Shown here one piece after another: positions 12,776 to 23,806 of a stretch of 64,000 bases of DNA. Position numbers and translations under genes: made by a program. Where the stretch lies: positions 468,554-532,553 of the forward strand of contig JAQFVV010000278.1 in assembly GCA_028023455.1 (NCBI GenBank), given 5' to 3'. The notes under the pieces were generated by a model. It did not search any database. It worked only from the letters and a program-made list of their open reading frames with translations, and was not told the origin of the DNA. Every line of letters starts with the position of its first letter. Positions within the stretch are counted from its first letter, which is position 1. The DNA comes from Epiperipatus broadwayi. Its lineage: Eukaryota; Onychophora; Udeonychophora; Euonychophora; Peripatidae.

Positions 12776-15200
12776 TAAAGCAAGTTAAGTTTAATTAACT
12801 TTAGAAAAATATGGTTAAATAGATAAAAGCATTACTCTCATGATCATGACCAAAAAGCAGAAATATTCAGGCTTCAAGATACACAGAGGATAAGGAAGGT
12901 GGTACTAAGTTGGTAAAGTAATAAAACAATTAAATAACGAGGTAGGCTGGAACATGATTACCTCCATGATGTCATATCCAAGTCTTATAATAAGTCAATG
13001 ACTGGAATATATTCACTTTTGCAAAGTTGAATGGGTTGTGGAATGAAGGAATGAGTGTCTTCATAGAACCCTTAATAACTCTCATTAACAGCCAGAAATG
13101 ATCCACTGCATTGGTAACAAGAAATAAGAAGACCCTCTGGGTCTTTAAAATGAAAGGAATACTCCCACATTTTGCATGGGACTTATTTAGCATGAACCTG
13201 TCAAATCAAATTTTCTGAAGCAGGGATATACACGTGCTGAAGAATGCAGTAAAATAAAACATGTAATTAGACAACTCAGTAATATTATATTTATATATAA
13301 TGAATATTTGGCCTTAAAATTTAATCTATAAAACTTAAATGGCCATTCCATAAGACTACAATATGTGAATATTCATTATATAGACTTAATCAAGACCTAC
13401 ACAGTTATTATATATTTAAAATTTTATAAAAAATTACCCCTACTTAATCAGAGATCTTCCCCATAGGTCTCACATATAATTATTGATAAAATAGCCTAAG
13501 ATGATATATTAAATTAAAAAAAAGTTTTAGAGAATTGTACAGTATACATATATATTTGTTCTCTTTTAAAACAGAAAACAATGTTGTAACTTTTACACTT
13601 GTAAGATGACAGTTTATTTAATAAATGCTCATAAAACGTAATAAGCATCAAAATTCAATAAATACTCAAAAACCAACTAAATAATGTAATTAACATATTC
13701 ATACAAGAATGAAGTAATGTTCAAATATAAATTGTATATCAAGGAAATGATATAAAATTACTTTTAGTAAAAATACTTATAGGTTTATAAATACAATTTC
13801 AATCACACCTGGCTTACTAAAATATATTATAGATATTGTAGTACTGTAAGTCCATAAGTAATATAAACTGTTTGATATTTTTATACATTATTTGGTGTAA
13901 ATATTCTTATATCCATTTTCATAATTTTGTTTTTGGATGTTGATTAGTTGAAAGGTACTTCAGTTATAAAGTTGTTAGTTGGCAATTTCATGTTTGCTTT
14001 CTTAGGAATATAGATTAGGCTGAAGAATGAAGTTAATCTAGGAGTGAGAAGTGCTTCTGTTTGGTGTCTAACTATGCATATTAGAAGAGATGGCTACTAA
14101 TATTATTTGTATGTTCAAATTTATTAACAGGCCCTTACAAAAGCTAGCCACAGGCCACTATATAATTGCAGTAAATTATGAAGACTTTTAATTGCAAAGA
14201 GTTAGCAGGTGGCAAAAAAAATAATATAATATGTGAAGTTCTGAGTAAAAAGAATGAATTGAAAGAAGAATGAATCACAGTTGACTGTTCATTGTTAACT
14301 ATCCACCCAAATTACTTACAATCTTTTCAATTTAAATAATATGAAATATTTTTAATAAGCCAACATTTATTTTTTAATTAATAAATTCATAGCTAATGCT
14401 GTAATTACAAAATTTCTACTTAAACAATGCATAATTTTACATTCTTGATCATCAAAGATCAAAACACAATTTTGCAGATTAAACATTCTTTAAAAATATT
14501 TCAAATAAATTTATGCAAAAGTTAAATAAAATTTACTACAAAGTCCATTTTTCTTATAAAAAATATTACATTTTAATAGATAATAATGAAAATATTTTAC
14601 ATATTCATATGAGCACAATAGATGGCTATGAATATGAGGGTTCTGATCTTCGAAAGTACTTAGCCACATTATATATATATATATTTTATTTGTCTTCAGC
14701 TTTGTGTGCTCATGCATGATTGTGCATTTTACATTTTATGCTTTAGAACAATTAGCCACAAAGTTTAAACTGTATGCTCATTTCAGTATATATTATCACA
14801 CTCACTATAACATAAGTTTAATAAAAAATTACGAATTTATTGACAATTTAAATTATACCAAACCTACTGATATATATATAATGAAACTAGTAATTGAAAA
14901 TTCTGTTTTAAACCTAGTTAAAATTTTGATCAATGATTCTTTCTAAGACTTCAACAAATAAACATTTGAAATTAAGTCTGACACAATAATACATTGTCTA
15001 ATAGATGGCATTGTCTTTAGATAGTAATAAAACTGTTTAATGAGTTTATACAAAGATAATGAATTTATATATATCGTGATGAAAATTTGAATTATATATA
15101 TACATGTGTGTGTTGAGGCTTATTTTATAACACCTTTTTTTTTTAAAGTTTACATCTGTTATTTTTTTGTTTTGCAAGGAAAATTTTATACAGTTATTCT
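12776..15200. other. AT-rich DNA without a supportable gene
   Basis: The stretch at about 12840-13200 is less AT-rich than its surroundings and has a 73-codon minus-strand frame (12972-13193) without recognisable domain or splice context. The remainder is AT-rich with short low-complexity frames. I see no RNA gene. Confidence 0.45.
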
Positions 15201-16600
15201 GTAAGATTTAAAGTAATCAAATATACATTCATGTGCTAACAAAGGAAAATTTGAAAAAATGGAGAAAAAATATAATTAAGAAAATAATAAAAAATCACTT
15301 AAAGAAACTTAAAAAGTATATGCAATGACCAAGTGATTTCAGATATATAAAATGATCAAAGAAATAAAAAGTAATCAGTAAAGAAAAAATAATAATAATA
15401 ATAAAACTAGAAGGAGAAAGTCAGATGGTGCTAAAAAATGGATGATATTGAAAAAAGAGAAAAAGGCAAAAAAAAAAAAGAGGATAATAAAAGTCAAGCA
15501 GAACAAACAGAAAAAAATGTTAAAAATAGAAGCATTCAACAAATAAAAGAGAATATTTAAAAGAAAACAGAAAGAAAAGAAGAGATGCTGCTTACAAAAT
15601 ACAATTTAGCATCGAGCAATGTCAGATGCTGTTTAAAAAAATAAAATCAGCAATCAACAAAAGGAAAAAATACTGCTAAAAATAAAAGAAATATTCAGTA
15701 AAGACAAATAGATAAACAAAAATTAATCAGAACATTAAGAAAGCTATCCAAAATATTACACAAAGAAAGATAAAAGTTAAGAAAGTGCAGCAGACATTCA
15801 TCCATAATAGTTTCTGAGTAATGGAGGAAGATAAGAAGAAACAGAATAACAATGTAAAATAAGACAACCAAAAACAATTAAAATGGGGAAAATTTGTTAG
15901 AAACGAAACAAAAGTACTCAAAAATGTGGATGAAGATAAGAATGTGTAAGACAAAAAATGGAAAATATTATACATCAAGTCTGTCATATAATACAAATGG
16001 TAGTTAAAAAGAGAGATCATAATGGGGCAAAGATAAACCATTGAAATTTATATATTAAGGAGAAATAATAAAATAAGTACAGATACAAGTAAAAAATATT
16101 AAGAAAACTGAAAAATGGAGATTTGTAAAATGTAGAATCACCGAACTTTTGAATGTAACACAGAAAGAATTAAGTAGAATTTTGAGACAGATAACAATTG
16201 AGAATAAAATAAAACAAAAAAAGATCCATATGTTGGGACATTTTCAAGGAATAAAATTAAAAAATACTCAGAAAGAAATCTCTGAGAAGGAGATCTAAGA
16301 GATGTCAATCATTTCCATAAAAGAAAGAGATTCAAGGGTAATGCAATGGAATGTCAATGGAATCCATTGATGGAGAAGCACTATCAAATGAGATCTGTCT
16401 GAGCCCACTTTCCAAGAATCAGCAATTAATTGATGGAAATCACTATCCAATCACACAGAAGATTTTTAAGTATATAAAAAACAATTTATTGAACAAATAT
16501 TGGATCAAAAAGCATCAGGATAATAACCAATACCAAATACCATTGGAATGAAACAAAGTAAATACAGTTAAACCCTATACCGAGTTTTTGAAATGGTGAA
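15200..16600 (+). other. Purine-rich tract, possibly a decayed charged protein
   Basis: The plus strand is strongly A-rich. Its frames are rich in Lys, Arg, Glu, Asn and Gln but broken by many stops. A 66-codon frame at 16351-16551 is the longest near the end and matches nothing I recognise. It could be a decayed gag-like or helical protein of a transposon, or simply biased sequence. Confidence 0.3.
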
Positions 16601-17627
16601 AGATCTTAGCTGCTTGCTATCTATCATATATTAAAGAAAGAAATAATCAGATGTAATCTGCCATATAAGGTAAAACAAATTATGGTGTGGGCTGCTAGAA
16701 ATATTTTAAACATGTAATAAAATTTCTGCATTCTTTGCATATATGCAAATAAATGCAAGAAGTATAAAAAAATTAACTCCTTCAACTATGAAGACAAAAT
16801 ACCACAAAAACATGAAATAAGACCAATTTAAATAATAAATTTGTCAAAAAAAATACTAGATCTAACCCACAATAGGAAACGTTAATAACAAATTGCTATA
16901 GTAGTTCATAGACAGTAGAAGTAACTCATAGGTCTAACAGTGGGGATAATCGAAACAAAAGTTCACCATTACCCTATTACTCTAATCAGATGATGAAATT
17001 CAGTCAAAATGAAGATCGATATCCAGTTCTTCATAGTTTAGAATATTACTTCTATAATATTACACAGTAACAATAATATTATTTATCTACAATATAAAAG
17101 GAAATAAGTGTGAAGGACATGTATGTTACCTGGTATACCAGATTTTATCCAAAAAAGAAATACTAATAATAATTTGTTTCTTATAGTTAATAAGTAAATG
17201 AAAAAAATAAATACACATATATAATCAAGATGAAATATTTTTTTTATCTTGATTAATCATTTTATTTCCATTTAGATTGAGGTGAACTGAGAATATTATT
17301 TAATTTCCTGTTTTATTTTTGAATATCATTTATTAACTCATTAAAAAAATACATTCCTTAATTGATAATTGGAGAATTCCAAACATTTTAAATAATAGAT
17401 TATGTTTAATTAATATTTGTTAAGTGGAATAGTAAAGGGGAAAGAAGAGTATAAACAAAATATTTTTTTCTCTTTCCAGTAATTTTATCTATGTATATGT
17501 TTATGATTTTTTAAAATAGAAGAAAAGCACTTGTTAATTAATTAAATTTTACATTTTTTCTTTTCTTTCTATCTCTTTATAAAAATGAAATATATTTTGA
17601 AACATTAAAATGATTATCCTTTTTATA
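16601..17627. other. AT-rich spacer, nothing recognised
   Basis: No gene, RNA or repeat could be supported. Confidence 0.45.
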
Positions 17628-17845
17628 TTAATTTTAAAAAATGATTATAGAAAACTTGTTCACTGATTAAGATATGGATAGATTTTATTAATTAATTAAA
17701 AAATACAAGAAAATAAATGGGTTAATGCTGTTGTTTTTGTTATAGGGTGTGAGCAAATGGATATAAAAGGACTATATTAAAAATATATTAAGAGGAAGAT
17801 TAAGGCAGTAAAATTTAGTATTTAATCAATAGTAACCAGTCTTTA
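17628..17845 (+). repeat. Left copy of a near-identical 0.2-kb direct repeat
   Basis: It matches 19846-20063 over about 217 bp with only about two visible substitutions (TACAAG/GACAAG and AAGGCAG/AAAGCAG). The pair brackets a 2-kb island. The ends are not the TG...CA of an LTR. It may be a pseudo-LTR, a local duplication or the ends of a small element. Confidence 0.92.
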
Positions 17846-18187
17846 CAGTCGTTACATTAATTTAAAATAAAAACTTAAAAGTTCGCAAATAAAAGCAAAA
17901 AACTAAATGCTAAAATTAAAATGTTTGTTAAACGTATACACATTCGCACAGATGCCAAACTTTAAAAATATTTTTTTAAAAAAAAACAACAAATAAATAA
18001 GTATTTGAACGTACTTTTTATAAGAAAAAGTACAAGATTTAAAAATAAAACAGGTATTAATTAATTCTTGTAATCTGTAAATGGAAATGATTGTTTATGA
18101 ATTATCGAAAACCAAACTGGCCCTTGGTCTCTTGTATAATTAAAATGATCTGATGAAAGATAGATAAGAACATAAAGAGAAATTAGC

Positions 18188-18310
18188 TTGACCAATGGAA
18201 GCACTAAACCTTGGCTCGGACCCTAACGAAAGTGATGGATTAGTGACGTTTTGTTGATTGAATCCGTGTGGATAATATAAAAAGGGAAATACAGTTTTTT
18301 CTGACAGTTC
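18188..18310 (+). promoter_or_regulatory. Candidate RNA polymerase II promoter
   Basis: A CCAAT box (GACCAATGG, about 18190) is followed about 85 bp later by a TATA-like element, TATAAAAAGG near 18277. A start site would fall near 18305. GTGACG at 18232 resembles a CRE half site. This spacing is typical of animal core promoters, but each motif alone is common in AT-rich DNA. Confidence 0.3.
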
Positions 18311-18431
18311 CAGAATTTTGTGTTTGAGAGATGTGGTAGGACGCACATACCACACTCTCTATTTAAAAAAAAAAAGAAAAGACTGTGATACCTTGAACCA
18401 GCTATTGCCATCTCCAGAACATTATCTTCCA

Positions 18432-18478
18432 ATGGAGGCTTCACGGGAATTAAAAGCAGAAACCTGGACTCTTCTACC
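18432..18478 (+). CDS. Candidate first coding exon (16 codons, hypothetical)
   Basis: An ATG at 18432 opens a frame reading MEASRELKAETWTLLP up to CTACC, followed directly by GTGAGC, a good 5' splice donor, at 18479. The exon would be 47 nt long, ending in phase 2, and lies about 130 bp downstream of the candidate TATA box. Residue composition is balanced, unlike the AT-driven frames nearby. I cannot find the next exon and do not recognise the peptide. Chance remains likely for so short a frame, so this is a prompt for transcript data rather than a gene call. Confidence 0.2.
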
Positions 18479-19845
18479 GTGAGCTATGAACTTTACAAAT
18501 TAACAACAACAACAAAAAAAAGTAATTAAGAACTTTCATCATTGTTTTTTTTTAAAGATTCAGCTAATTTAAATTTTAAAATGAACTCTTATTTGATTTT
18601 CAAATTAATAATTGATTGTTTAAATTTATATAGTTAAGTTTTGCTAAAATCATTTCCATTTTATTATTGTTATTTGTAGTAATATTTATTGTTGAAATTA
18701 TTATATGCATTACATTTAAGATGGGTATAGATGTTGCAGAGATTCGTTAGTGGTTGATTATGTTGTGGTTTTCACAGTCGATTAGAATATATAAGTCAAC
18801 GATGCCACTGCGGTGTCGATTGACTTTGTATTTTGATCGGTGGTGTTTAATTTGGAATGTTTTTGACCGTGGAATCTGTGCAGCCGATCTATACTCAACA
18901 TTATAAAACAAATTGTATAAAAATAATCTGTGCGAACGTATTTAAATGTTAAATTTAAGTTGGGCGTGAATGGCTATATATAGTTTTATAAAGTCATATT
19001 AAGGGAGGGTAATCTTAGGTTATTCATTTCGTAGTTGAATTGGTTCAATGGATTGGATATATTTGTGTAATTGTAGATGTAGTATGAGATCCGCTACGGG
19101 CAAGATTATATATATACGCCACACACCTTCTGTTTGCCTATGGATGGGTTTGTAAGACGTCAAAGGACCGCAGTCCATTCCTATGGAGTTTTATGTTTAT
19201 TGTTCTACTCGCCAACAGATGTAACATTCCTGTTGGTGGAGAGACAATGTCTTCTCTAATTCTACTTACTGATCAGATGTACCTTCCTGACAGTATAGTA
19301 TTTTGTGTTGTCGTATTTTCATGCTACATTGAATACATAAATGTATCAGATGGATTGGTGCTGGTTTGATTGCGAAATTTGTTGCCTAAGGTTAAATCAG
19401 GGAAGAATATTTTCTTTTCAAATGCAGATCTATGTAGTCTATTCATACTCAACTCACTAAATAAATATTAAACTCATGGTTGTAATTTACTTAAATGTAA
19501 AACTAAATATTAATAGAAAAATCTAAAATGTTGAATTTATTCCTCAAATTAGAATGATTTTATATGTGCGTAAATAAATATTTTTTATGTGTTAATTTCT
19601 GGCAGTGGCTTTTATTTATTTATATTTAAGATATAAATTAAGATATAGATTTTGATCTCTGCGTCTCCACTGAGCTAGTGACTTGGGCTAACAATCTGAA
19701 TATTTAAATAAAGTGGAATCTTAACAGCGCGTATCTGCCTACTCTATAAATTTTTCTAGATTTAAATGCCTAGATGGTGCCTTGTAGAGCAGATATTGTA
19801 GTTTGCGGTTAGATTCGATCTTCACTTTCATTTTGGATCGTTATA

Positions 19846-20063
19846 ATTAATTTTAAAAAATGATTATAGAAAACTTGTTCACTGATTAAGATATGGATAG
19901 ATTTTATTAATTAATTAAAAAAGACAAGAAAATAAATGGGTTAATGCTGTTGTTTTTGTTATAGGGTGTGAGCAAATGGATATAAAAGGACTATATTAAA
20001 AATATATTAAGAGGAAGATTAAAGCAGTAAAATTTAGTATTTAATCAATAGTAACCAGTCTTG
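19846..20063 (+). repeat. Right copy of the 0.2-kb direct repeat
   Basis: Near-identical to 17628-17845. It ends exactly where a 5'-truncated PLE endonuclease fragment begins (20061), so its right boundary coincides with a retroelement junction. Confidence 0.92.
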
Positions 20064-20311
20064 GTCCAGAGCCAGTAAAAACAAGTAAAGATATTAATGA
20101 TTTAATCACTGTTTCAGTTTTCTTGGGTCATGAAAGGGCATGTAAATATAAATTTAAGTTTGATATTGAAAGTGTGAAGATTCTTCATGAAGAGAGAAAC
20201 CATAATGAAAGAAAAATTAAAAATGCAATTTTAATAAATAGGAATAAAATTAATTTAATTATTAGACAAGCTGCTAACATTAAAATTAGGGATTCATGGG
20301 ATTTGAGTTAA
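20061..20311 (+). pseudogene. PLE-1-type GIY-YIG endonuclease C-terminal fragment
   Basis: An open frame from GPEPVKTSKD through GHERACKYKFKF and IKNAILINRNK to IRDSWDLS and a stop at 20309. It aligns in order with the last 80 residues of the PLE copies at 23.8 and 27.2 kb (YNHDRNCNFKFNF, IKEAVFINRYK, INELWDI). It lacks the RT and the GIY-YIG core and is therefore an extreme 5' truncation. About 240 bp of A/T-rich 3' sequence follow. It is a different subfamily from the 23.6-27.4 kb pair, judging by the divergence. Confidence 0.8.
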
Positions 20312-20562
20312 TGATGTTTGCTTCCATTTTGTTATTTAAATTTAACAAGCAGTTGAGGCAGATTAAGGAAGCACTTTTTTGCATTGAATGAGTGTATATA
20401 ATAGTTTAGTATTATTATATTTATTATTTTTATTATTATTACAATAGTTTTTTTAATTAATGACCATTTTATTTGTATTATATATATGCTAATTTTAATA
20501 TTCTTTGGATAAATAAATTTATTTTAATAAAACAGATATTTTAGAAAAAAAAATATAATGTG

Positions 20563-20880
20563 GCCAGAGACTGCTAAGGGAAGCCATAGAGATTTTTAAA
20601 AGGCCTAAGAACATCAATAAACAGTGTTAAAAAAAATAACAATATTTGGAAAAAAACTATTGGAGGATAAAATATTTTTTAAACCTTCTCAACCAATAGA
20701 AGTTAAAAATAAGAAAAAAATAACAAAAAGAAACAATGATTTTAAATGTTACCACACACATTTTTATGATTTGAGAAAGAAGAAGTACTAGGGAAAGTAC
20801 TTGTTATTGTAGTAAAACATCAGCTATTTAGCTATTATATTTTTATTACATAAAAGTTCCCAGAAATAATATTTATATAT
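20563..20880 (+). pseudogene. PLE-3-type endonuclease tail and 3' untranslated region
   Basis: It begins with a decayed LLREAIEIFKRPKNIN, the C-terminal GIY-YIG helix with its REAIEI glutamate, followed by NNIWKK. The downstream non-coding part (TGGAGGATAAAATATTTTTT, then TTTATGATTTGAGAAAGAA) recurs at 48563-48870 with clear similarity. Two independent copies of the same 3' end define a third PLE family in this window. The frame is broken. Confidence 0.65.
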
Positions 20881-20886
20881 ATTCAT

Positions 20887-21424
20887 GTGCAAAATAGTCA
20901 AAATATAAAACAAAAACAAGATAAATCAACTATTAGGATTTGTGTTCTATATGTAAAAGGAACTACAGACAGTATTGGGTGTATATTAAAACATTATAAT
21001 ATAAATACAACATTTTCTACTCATCAAAAAATCAATAACATAATAATCAAACCTAAGGATTTAATCCCTATTGAATCTCATAGTGTTTATAAAATCTTGT
21101 GATAATTGGAAAGCTTTTTACATAGATATGTGCAATTATCACATCAGTGTCAGGAGAGATGAACATGCTAACATAGTTAAAAAACATTTATCATCATCAG
21201 CACTCTTACTCCGTACTATAGATTCAGGTCATAAAATTAATTTTCTAGTACCAGGTAGATGTGATAATCTCTACCAGTGTAAAATCAGAGAAGCCATTGA
21301 GATACTAAATAGACCAGTTTATATCAATAAGCAAGATGATATATGCAAACTTCCTCCTATTTGGAAAGATTTTTTTAAAAAATCATATTTAAATTTACCA
21401 TTTTTACTATTGGTGGAACATTAA
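20887..21424 (+). pseudogene. PLE-2-type linker and GIY-YIG endonuclease, 5'-truncated
   Basis: It opens in the RT-endonuclease linker (IRICVLYVKGTT, FSTHQKINNIII). A one-base frameshift near 21100 separates this from the nuclease, which reads CDNWKAFYIDMC, so the usual YIG has become YID. Then come ISVRRDEH, DSGHKINF, the catalytic-helix IREAIEIL with its Glu, and LPPIWKDFF. It is homologous over its length to 43.7-44.2 kb. No RT motifs are present. The 3' tail holds the hammerhead-like motif and ends in a (CA)n run. Confidence 0.85.
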
Positions 21425-21477
21425 TCTTATTTTGAAATCAGTGACTGTAGTGCCTCTACAATTGTCTCTCTACCTTT

Positions 21478-21528
21478 TATCACCCTGTAGATGCCTTGTG
21501 TGATCAAGTCAAATCGTTGGTATATTAA
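21478..21528 (+). ncRNA. Hammerhead-like motif in the PLE-2 3' tail (copy A)
   Basis: CACC, CTGTAGATGC, CTTG-loop-CAAG, TCAAAT, then GGTATATT. The outer ACC pairs with GGT; in the copies at 44.28 and 58.90 kb the same positions are ACT and AGT, a compensatory change. The GAAA core is CAAA here, so this copy is probably inactive. Confidence 0.35.
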
Positions 21529-21580
21529 TATAAAAAATATCTTAACAGGATGAATCCACAAAATGTCTTTATACACACAC

Positions 21581-21610
21581 GCACACACACAACACACACA
21601 CACACATATA
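21581..21610. repeat. (CA)n microsatellite at PLE-2 3' end
   Basis: Interrupted CA dinucleotide run immediately after the conserved AAAATGTCTTTATA end of the PLE-2 tail. Confidence 0.9.
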
Positions 21611-21649
21611 TAAAGTCAATAATATGTTTAAAAATACATATATACAAGC

Positions 21650-22620
21650 AACAAAGATTACAAATTATAAAATTAACATAGAAAAGCCTTTTTCAGCAAA
21701 TTATGTTTTTTGCCCTTTTCAGTATGTCTCCAGAATACCACAATTTAAAGTACATAGAATGACATCTATTTCAGTACAATGCATAACACTATACTGAAAT
21801 AAATATACAAATATTAAGCATTAAATCACCTTATATGGTTAAGAAATCCAGTACTGCCCTCTGTGAACTAATATATAAAATACATTAGAGTTTGTATTTC
21901 AAAATAGCCAGATCAAATTGATACCACTTTGACCTGTCTGCTATATGATGTTATATATTGAAATATGAACAAACTCAAACAAGGAATCTAAAATTCAACT
22001 AATTCCAGATAAATTATCATTATCAAAATAGGATTTCCCAATTTTTAGCATTTACACTATTTGACTTCCAAGCTACCTCTCTTAAATTTAATAATTGAAG
22101 GACTCAAATTTCATGCAATTATTAATTATTACTAACTCATTGCGATCCGATGAATATGATCCCATAATCTGCTAAAATAAAATTTAATGTGATTTTACCA
22201 GTGGGAATCATATTAAATACCAAAAGCAGAAAAGGGATTTTATGTCTACTCTTAATATTCATTCCATTGCAATGAACTAAATAACTAAGTTTAACATATC
22301 TGAATTGACTATTTTCTTTATTTTATTTTATTTCATATTATCTGTTTGCCAAAACTAACTAATAGTTTTAAATCTATGTCATTTTATGAGTCTGGTATCT
22401 TCTTGATCCATGTAAAATGATCGTTCTCCCCTACAAAAACCTTTTTTGGTTGATATTTTGTAAAGGTGAATTATGGAAATGAATTATAATAAATTATGGT
22501 AATCAACAAATATAAGACAATTCATAAATTTAAATGTGATCTGGTATCAACACATTGCATTGATATCATGTTTATAAAATTGGTTATGGTAGTATATAGA
22601 ATATACCTTTTATAAAGTGG
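21650..22620. other. AT-rich spacer, nothing recognised
   Basis: No supportable gene or repeat. Confidence 0.45.
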
Positions 22621-22854
22621 TGTAAGGTTCTAGATATCCAAAATATTATAACACAAGACACATATGTAAATTTATAACAATAACAAATGTTTATTATACT
22701 TAAATAAGAAAAGAAACACACATATGTAGTGTCACAGCAATCTCAAATATTACCCAAGAATCTATTCTCCCATTGATCCAAGGTCACTCAAAAGTTCAAA
22801 ACTCTAGCAATAACAAAGGTTACTACACCAGTTGCACTGGCTTAATTAGTTACA
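22621..22854 (-). mobile_element. Weak candidate solo LTR
   Basis: On the minus strand the segment starts TGTAACTAATTAAG and ends AACCTTACA, with an AATAAACATTTG polyadenylation-like signal before a GTGTCTTGTGTT stretch. That order recalls the element at 11084-11493 (AATAAAG.. and GGGTGTCTTG). No target-site duplication is visible. Confidence 0.25.
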
Positions 22855-22990
22855 AAATATGCAAGAATCTTTTTTTTGAAAAAGAAAGAATGAAAAATTA
22901 TTTTGGCTTAAAAAAAATTAAATAAATTGAACCAAGAATAAAATATTTTACATTTTTAAAGTAATAAAATAAAAACTAATGATAATTATT

Positions 22991-23279
22991 TTAGCAAATA
23001 AAATATTTTATAGTGTATTTGTCTGTTGACAATCCATTAGTCCAGTGATCCACTGATTCATTTAAAATGTAACTAAGCTGGTTATCCAAGTTATTGGTGA
23101 TGAAATCAAATATTTTGCTATGAGACATGATATTTGGTAGTACAATAAAGGACTTGAAGAGAAAATGAAACTGAAAGATCGCACAAGCATACATTAACAT
23201 CGATAAATACTGTACTATGGGTACTAAACGGCTGACTGCAATGGCAGTTTCTATGATGATGAGCCAAACATATTGCACT
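22991..23279 (-). CDS. Unrecognised minus-strand frame, possible exon
   Basis: A 95-codon frame with richer, more balanced composition than its surroundings (residues such as ETAIAVSRLVP, HFLFKSF, NESVDHWTNGL). It has no upstream ATG. The sequence before it ends in AAATAG, which could be a weak 3' splice acceptor at 23280. The first 50 residues are hydrophobic and could include a membrane segment. I do not recognise a family and see no strong donor. It may be an exon of an unknown gene, a transposon remnant or chance. Confidence 0.25.
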
Positions 23280-23623
23280 ATTTACTCTATGAATTGAAAT
23301 ATTATAAGCAAATAAACAAGAGAATTATCTAAACAAATATCAATACTGTTCTGCAGACAAATAAAACAAACTTGGATCAACTTAACTAAACTAACAATTT
23401 CTGTGACAAACCACCCCCCTTTCTAACATTAATTACTCACTAAAGAAAAATATTAAACATCTCAAAACCTTCAAATTATATCTGTAAATGCTGTTAAACA
23501 TAGTTTTAGATTATTAAAAAAAAATTCAAGTTATTTCATTTTTTTTAGTAAGATGCAATAACCTGTTACCGAAACAGTGCTATATAATTACAATCAATAT
23601 TTCTGGTGCCTATTCAGAAGGTT

Positions 23624-23640
23624 ATAATATATATATATAT
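23624..23640. repeat. (AT)n at the outer end of the left PLE copy
   Basis: A short AT run abuts the exact 3' end of the left PLE arm at 23641. Confidence 0.85.
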
Positions 23641-23806
23641 AACAAAACTTAAATATATTCCAAACAACGGTAAACAATTTATAATACAATATAAATAAAA
23701 ACTCAATAAAAACTCATAAAGAAATATTTTCGATTATATTCATAATCATTTTCAACTCAACTTTCAAAATGGAATCATCTATTACCAGCCGGAAACATAT
23801 GTCGAT

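Larger units (their letters stand above)
17846..19845. other. 2-kb less AT-rich island between direct repeats
   Basis: From about 18060 to 19840 the sequence has clearly more G and C and longer non-repetitive stretches than the surrounding DNA, including CG dinucleotides that are scarce elsewhere. It holds a candidate promoter and first exon (see separate entries), and a B-box-like GGTTAGATTCGATC at 19808. I find no long frame or known transposon domain. It could be part of a host gene's 5' region or an unrecognised non-autonomous element. Confidence 0.4.
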
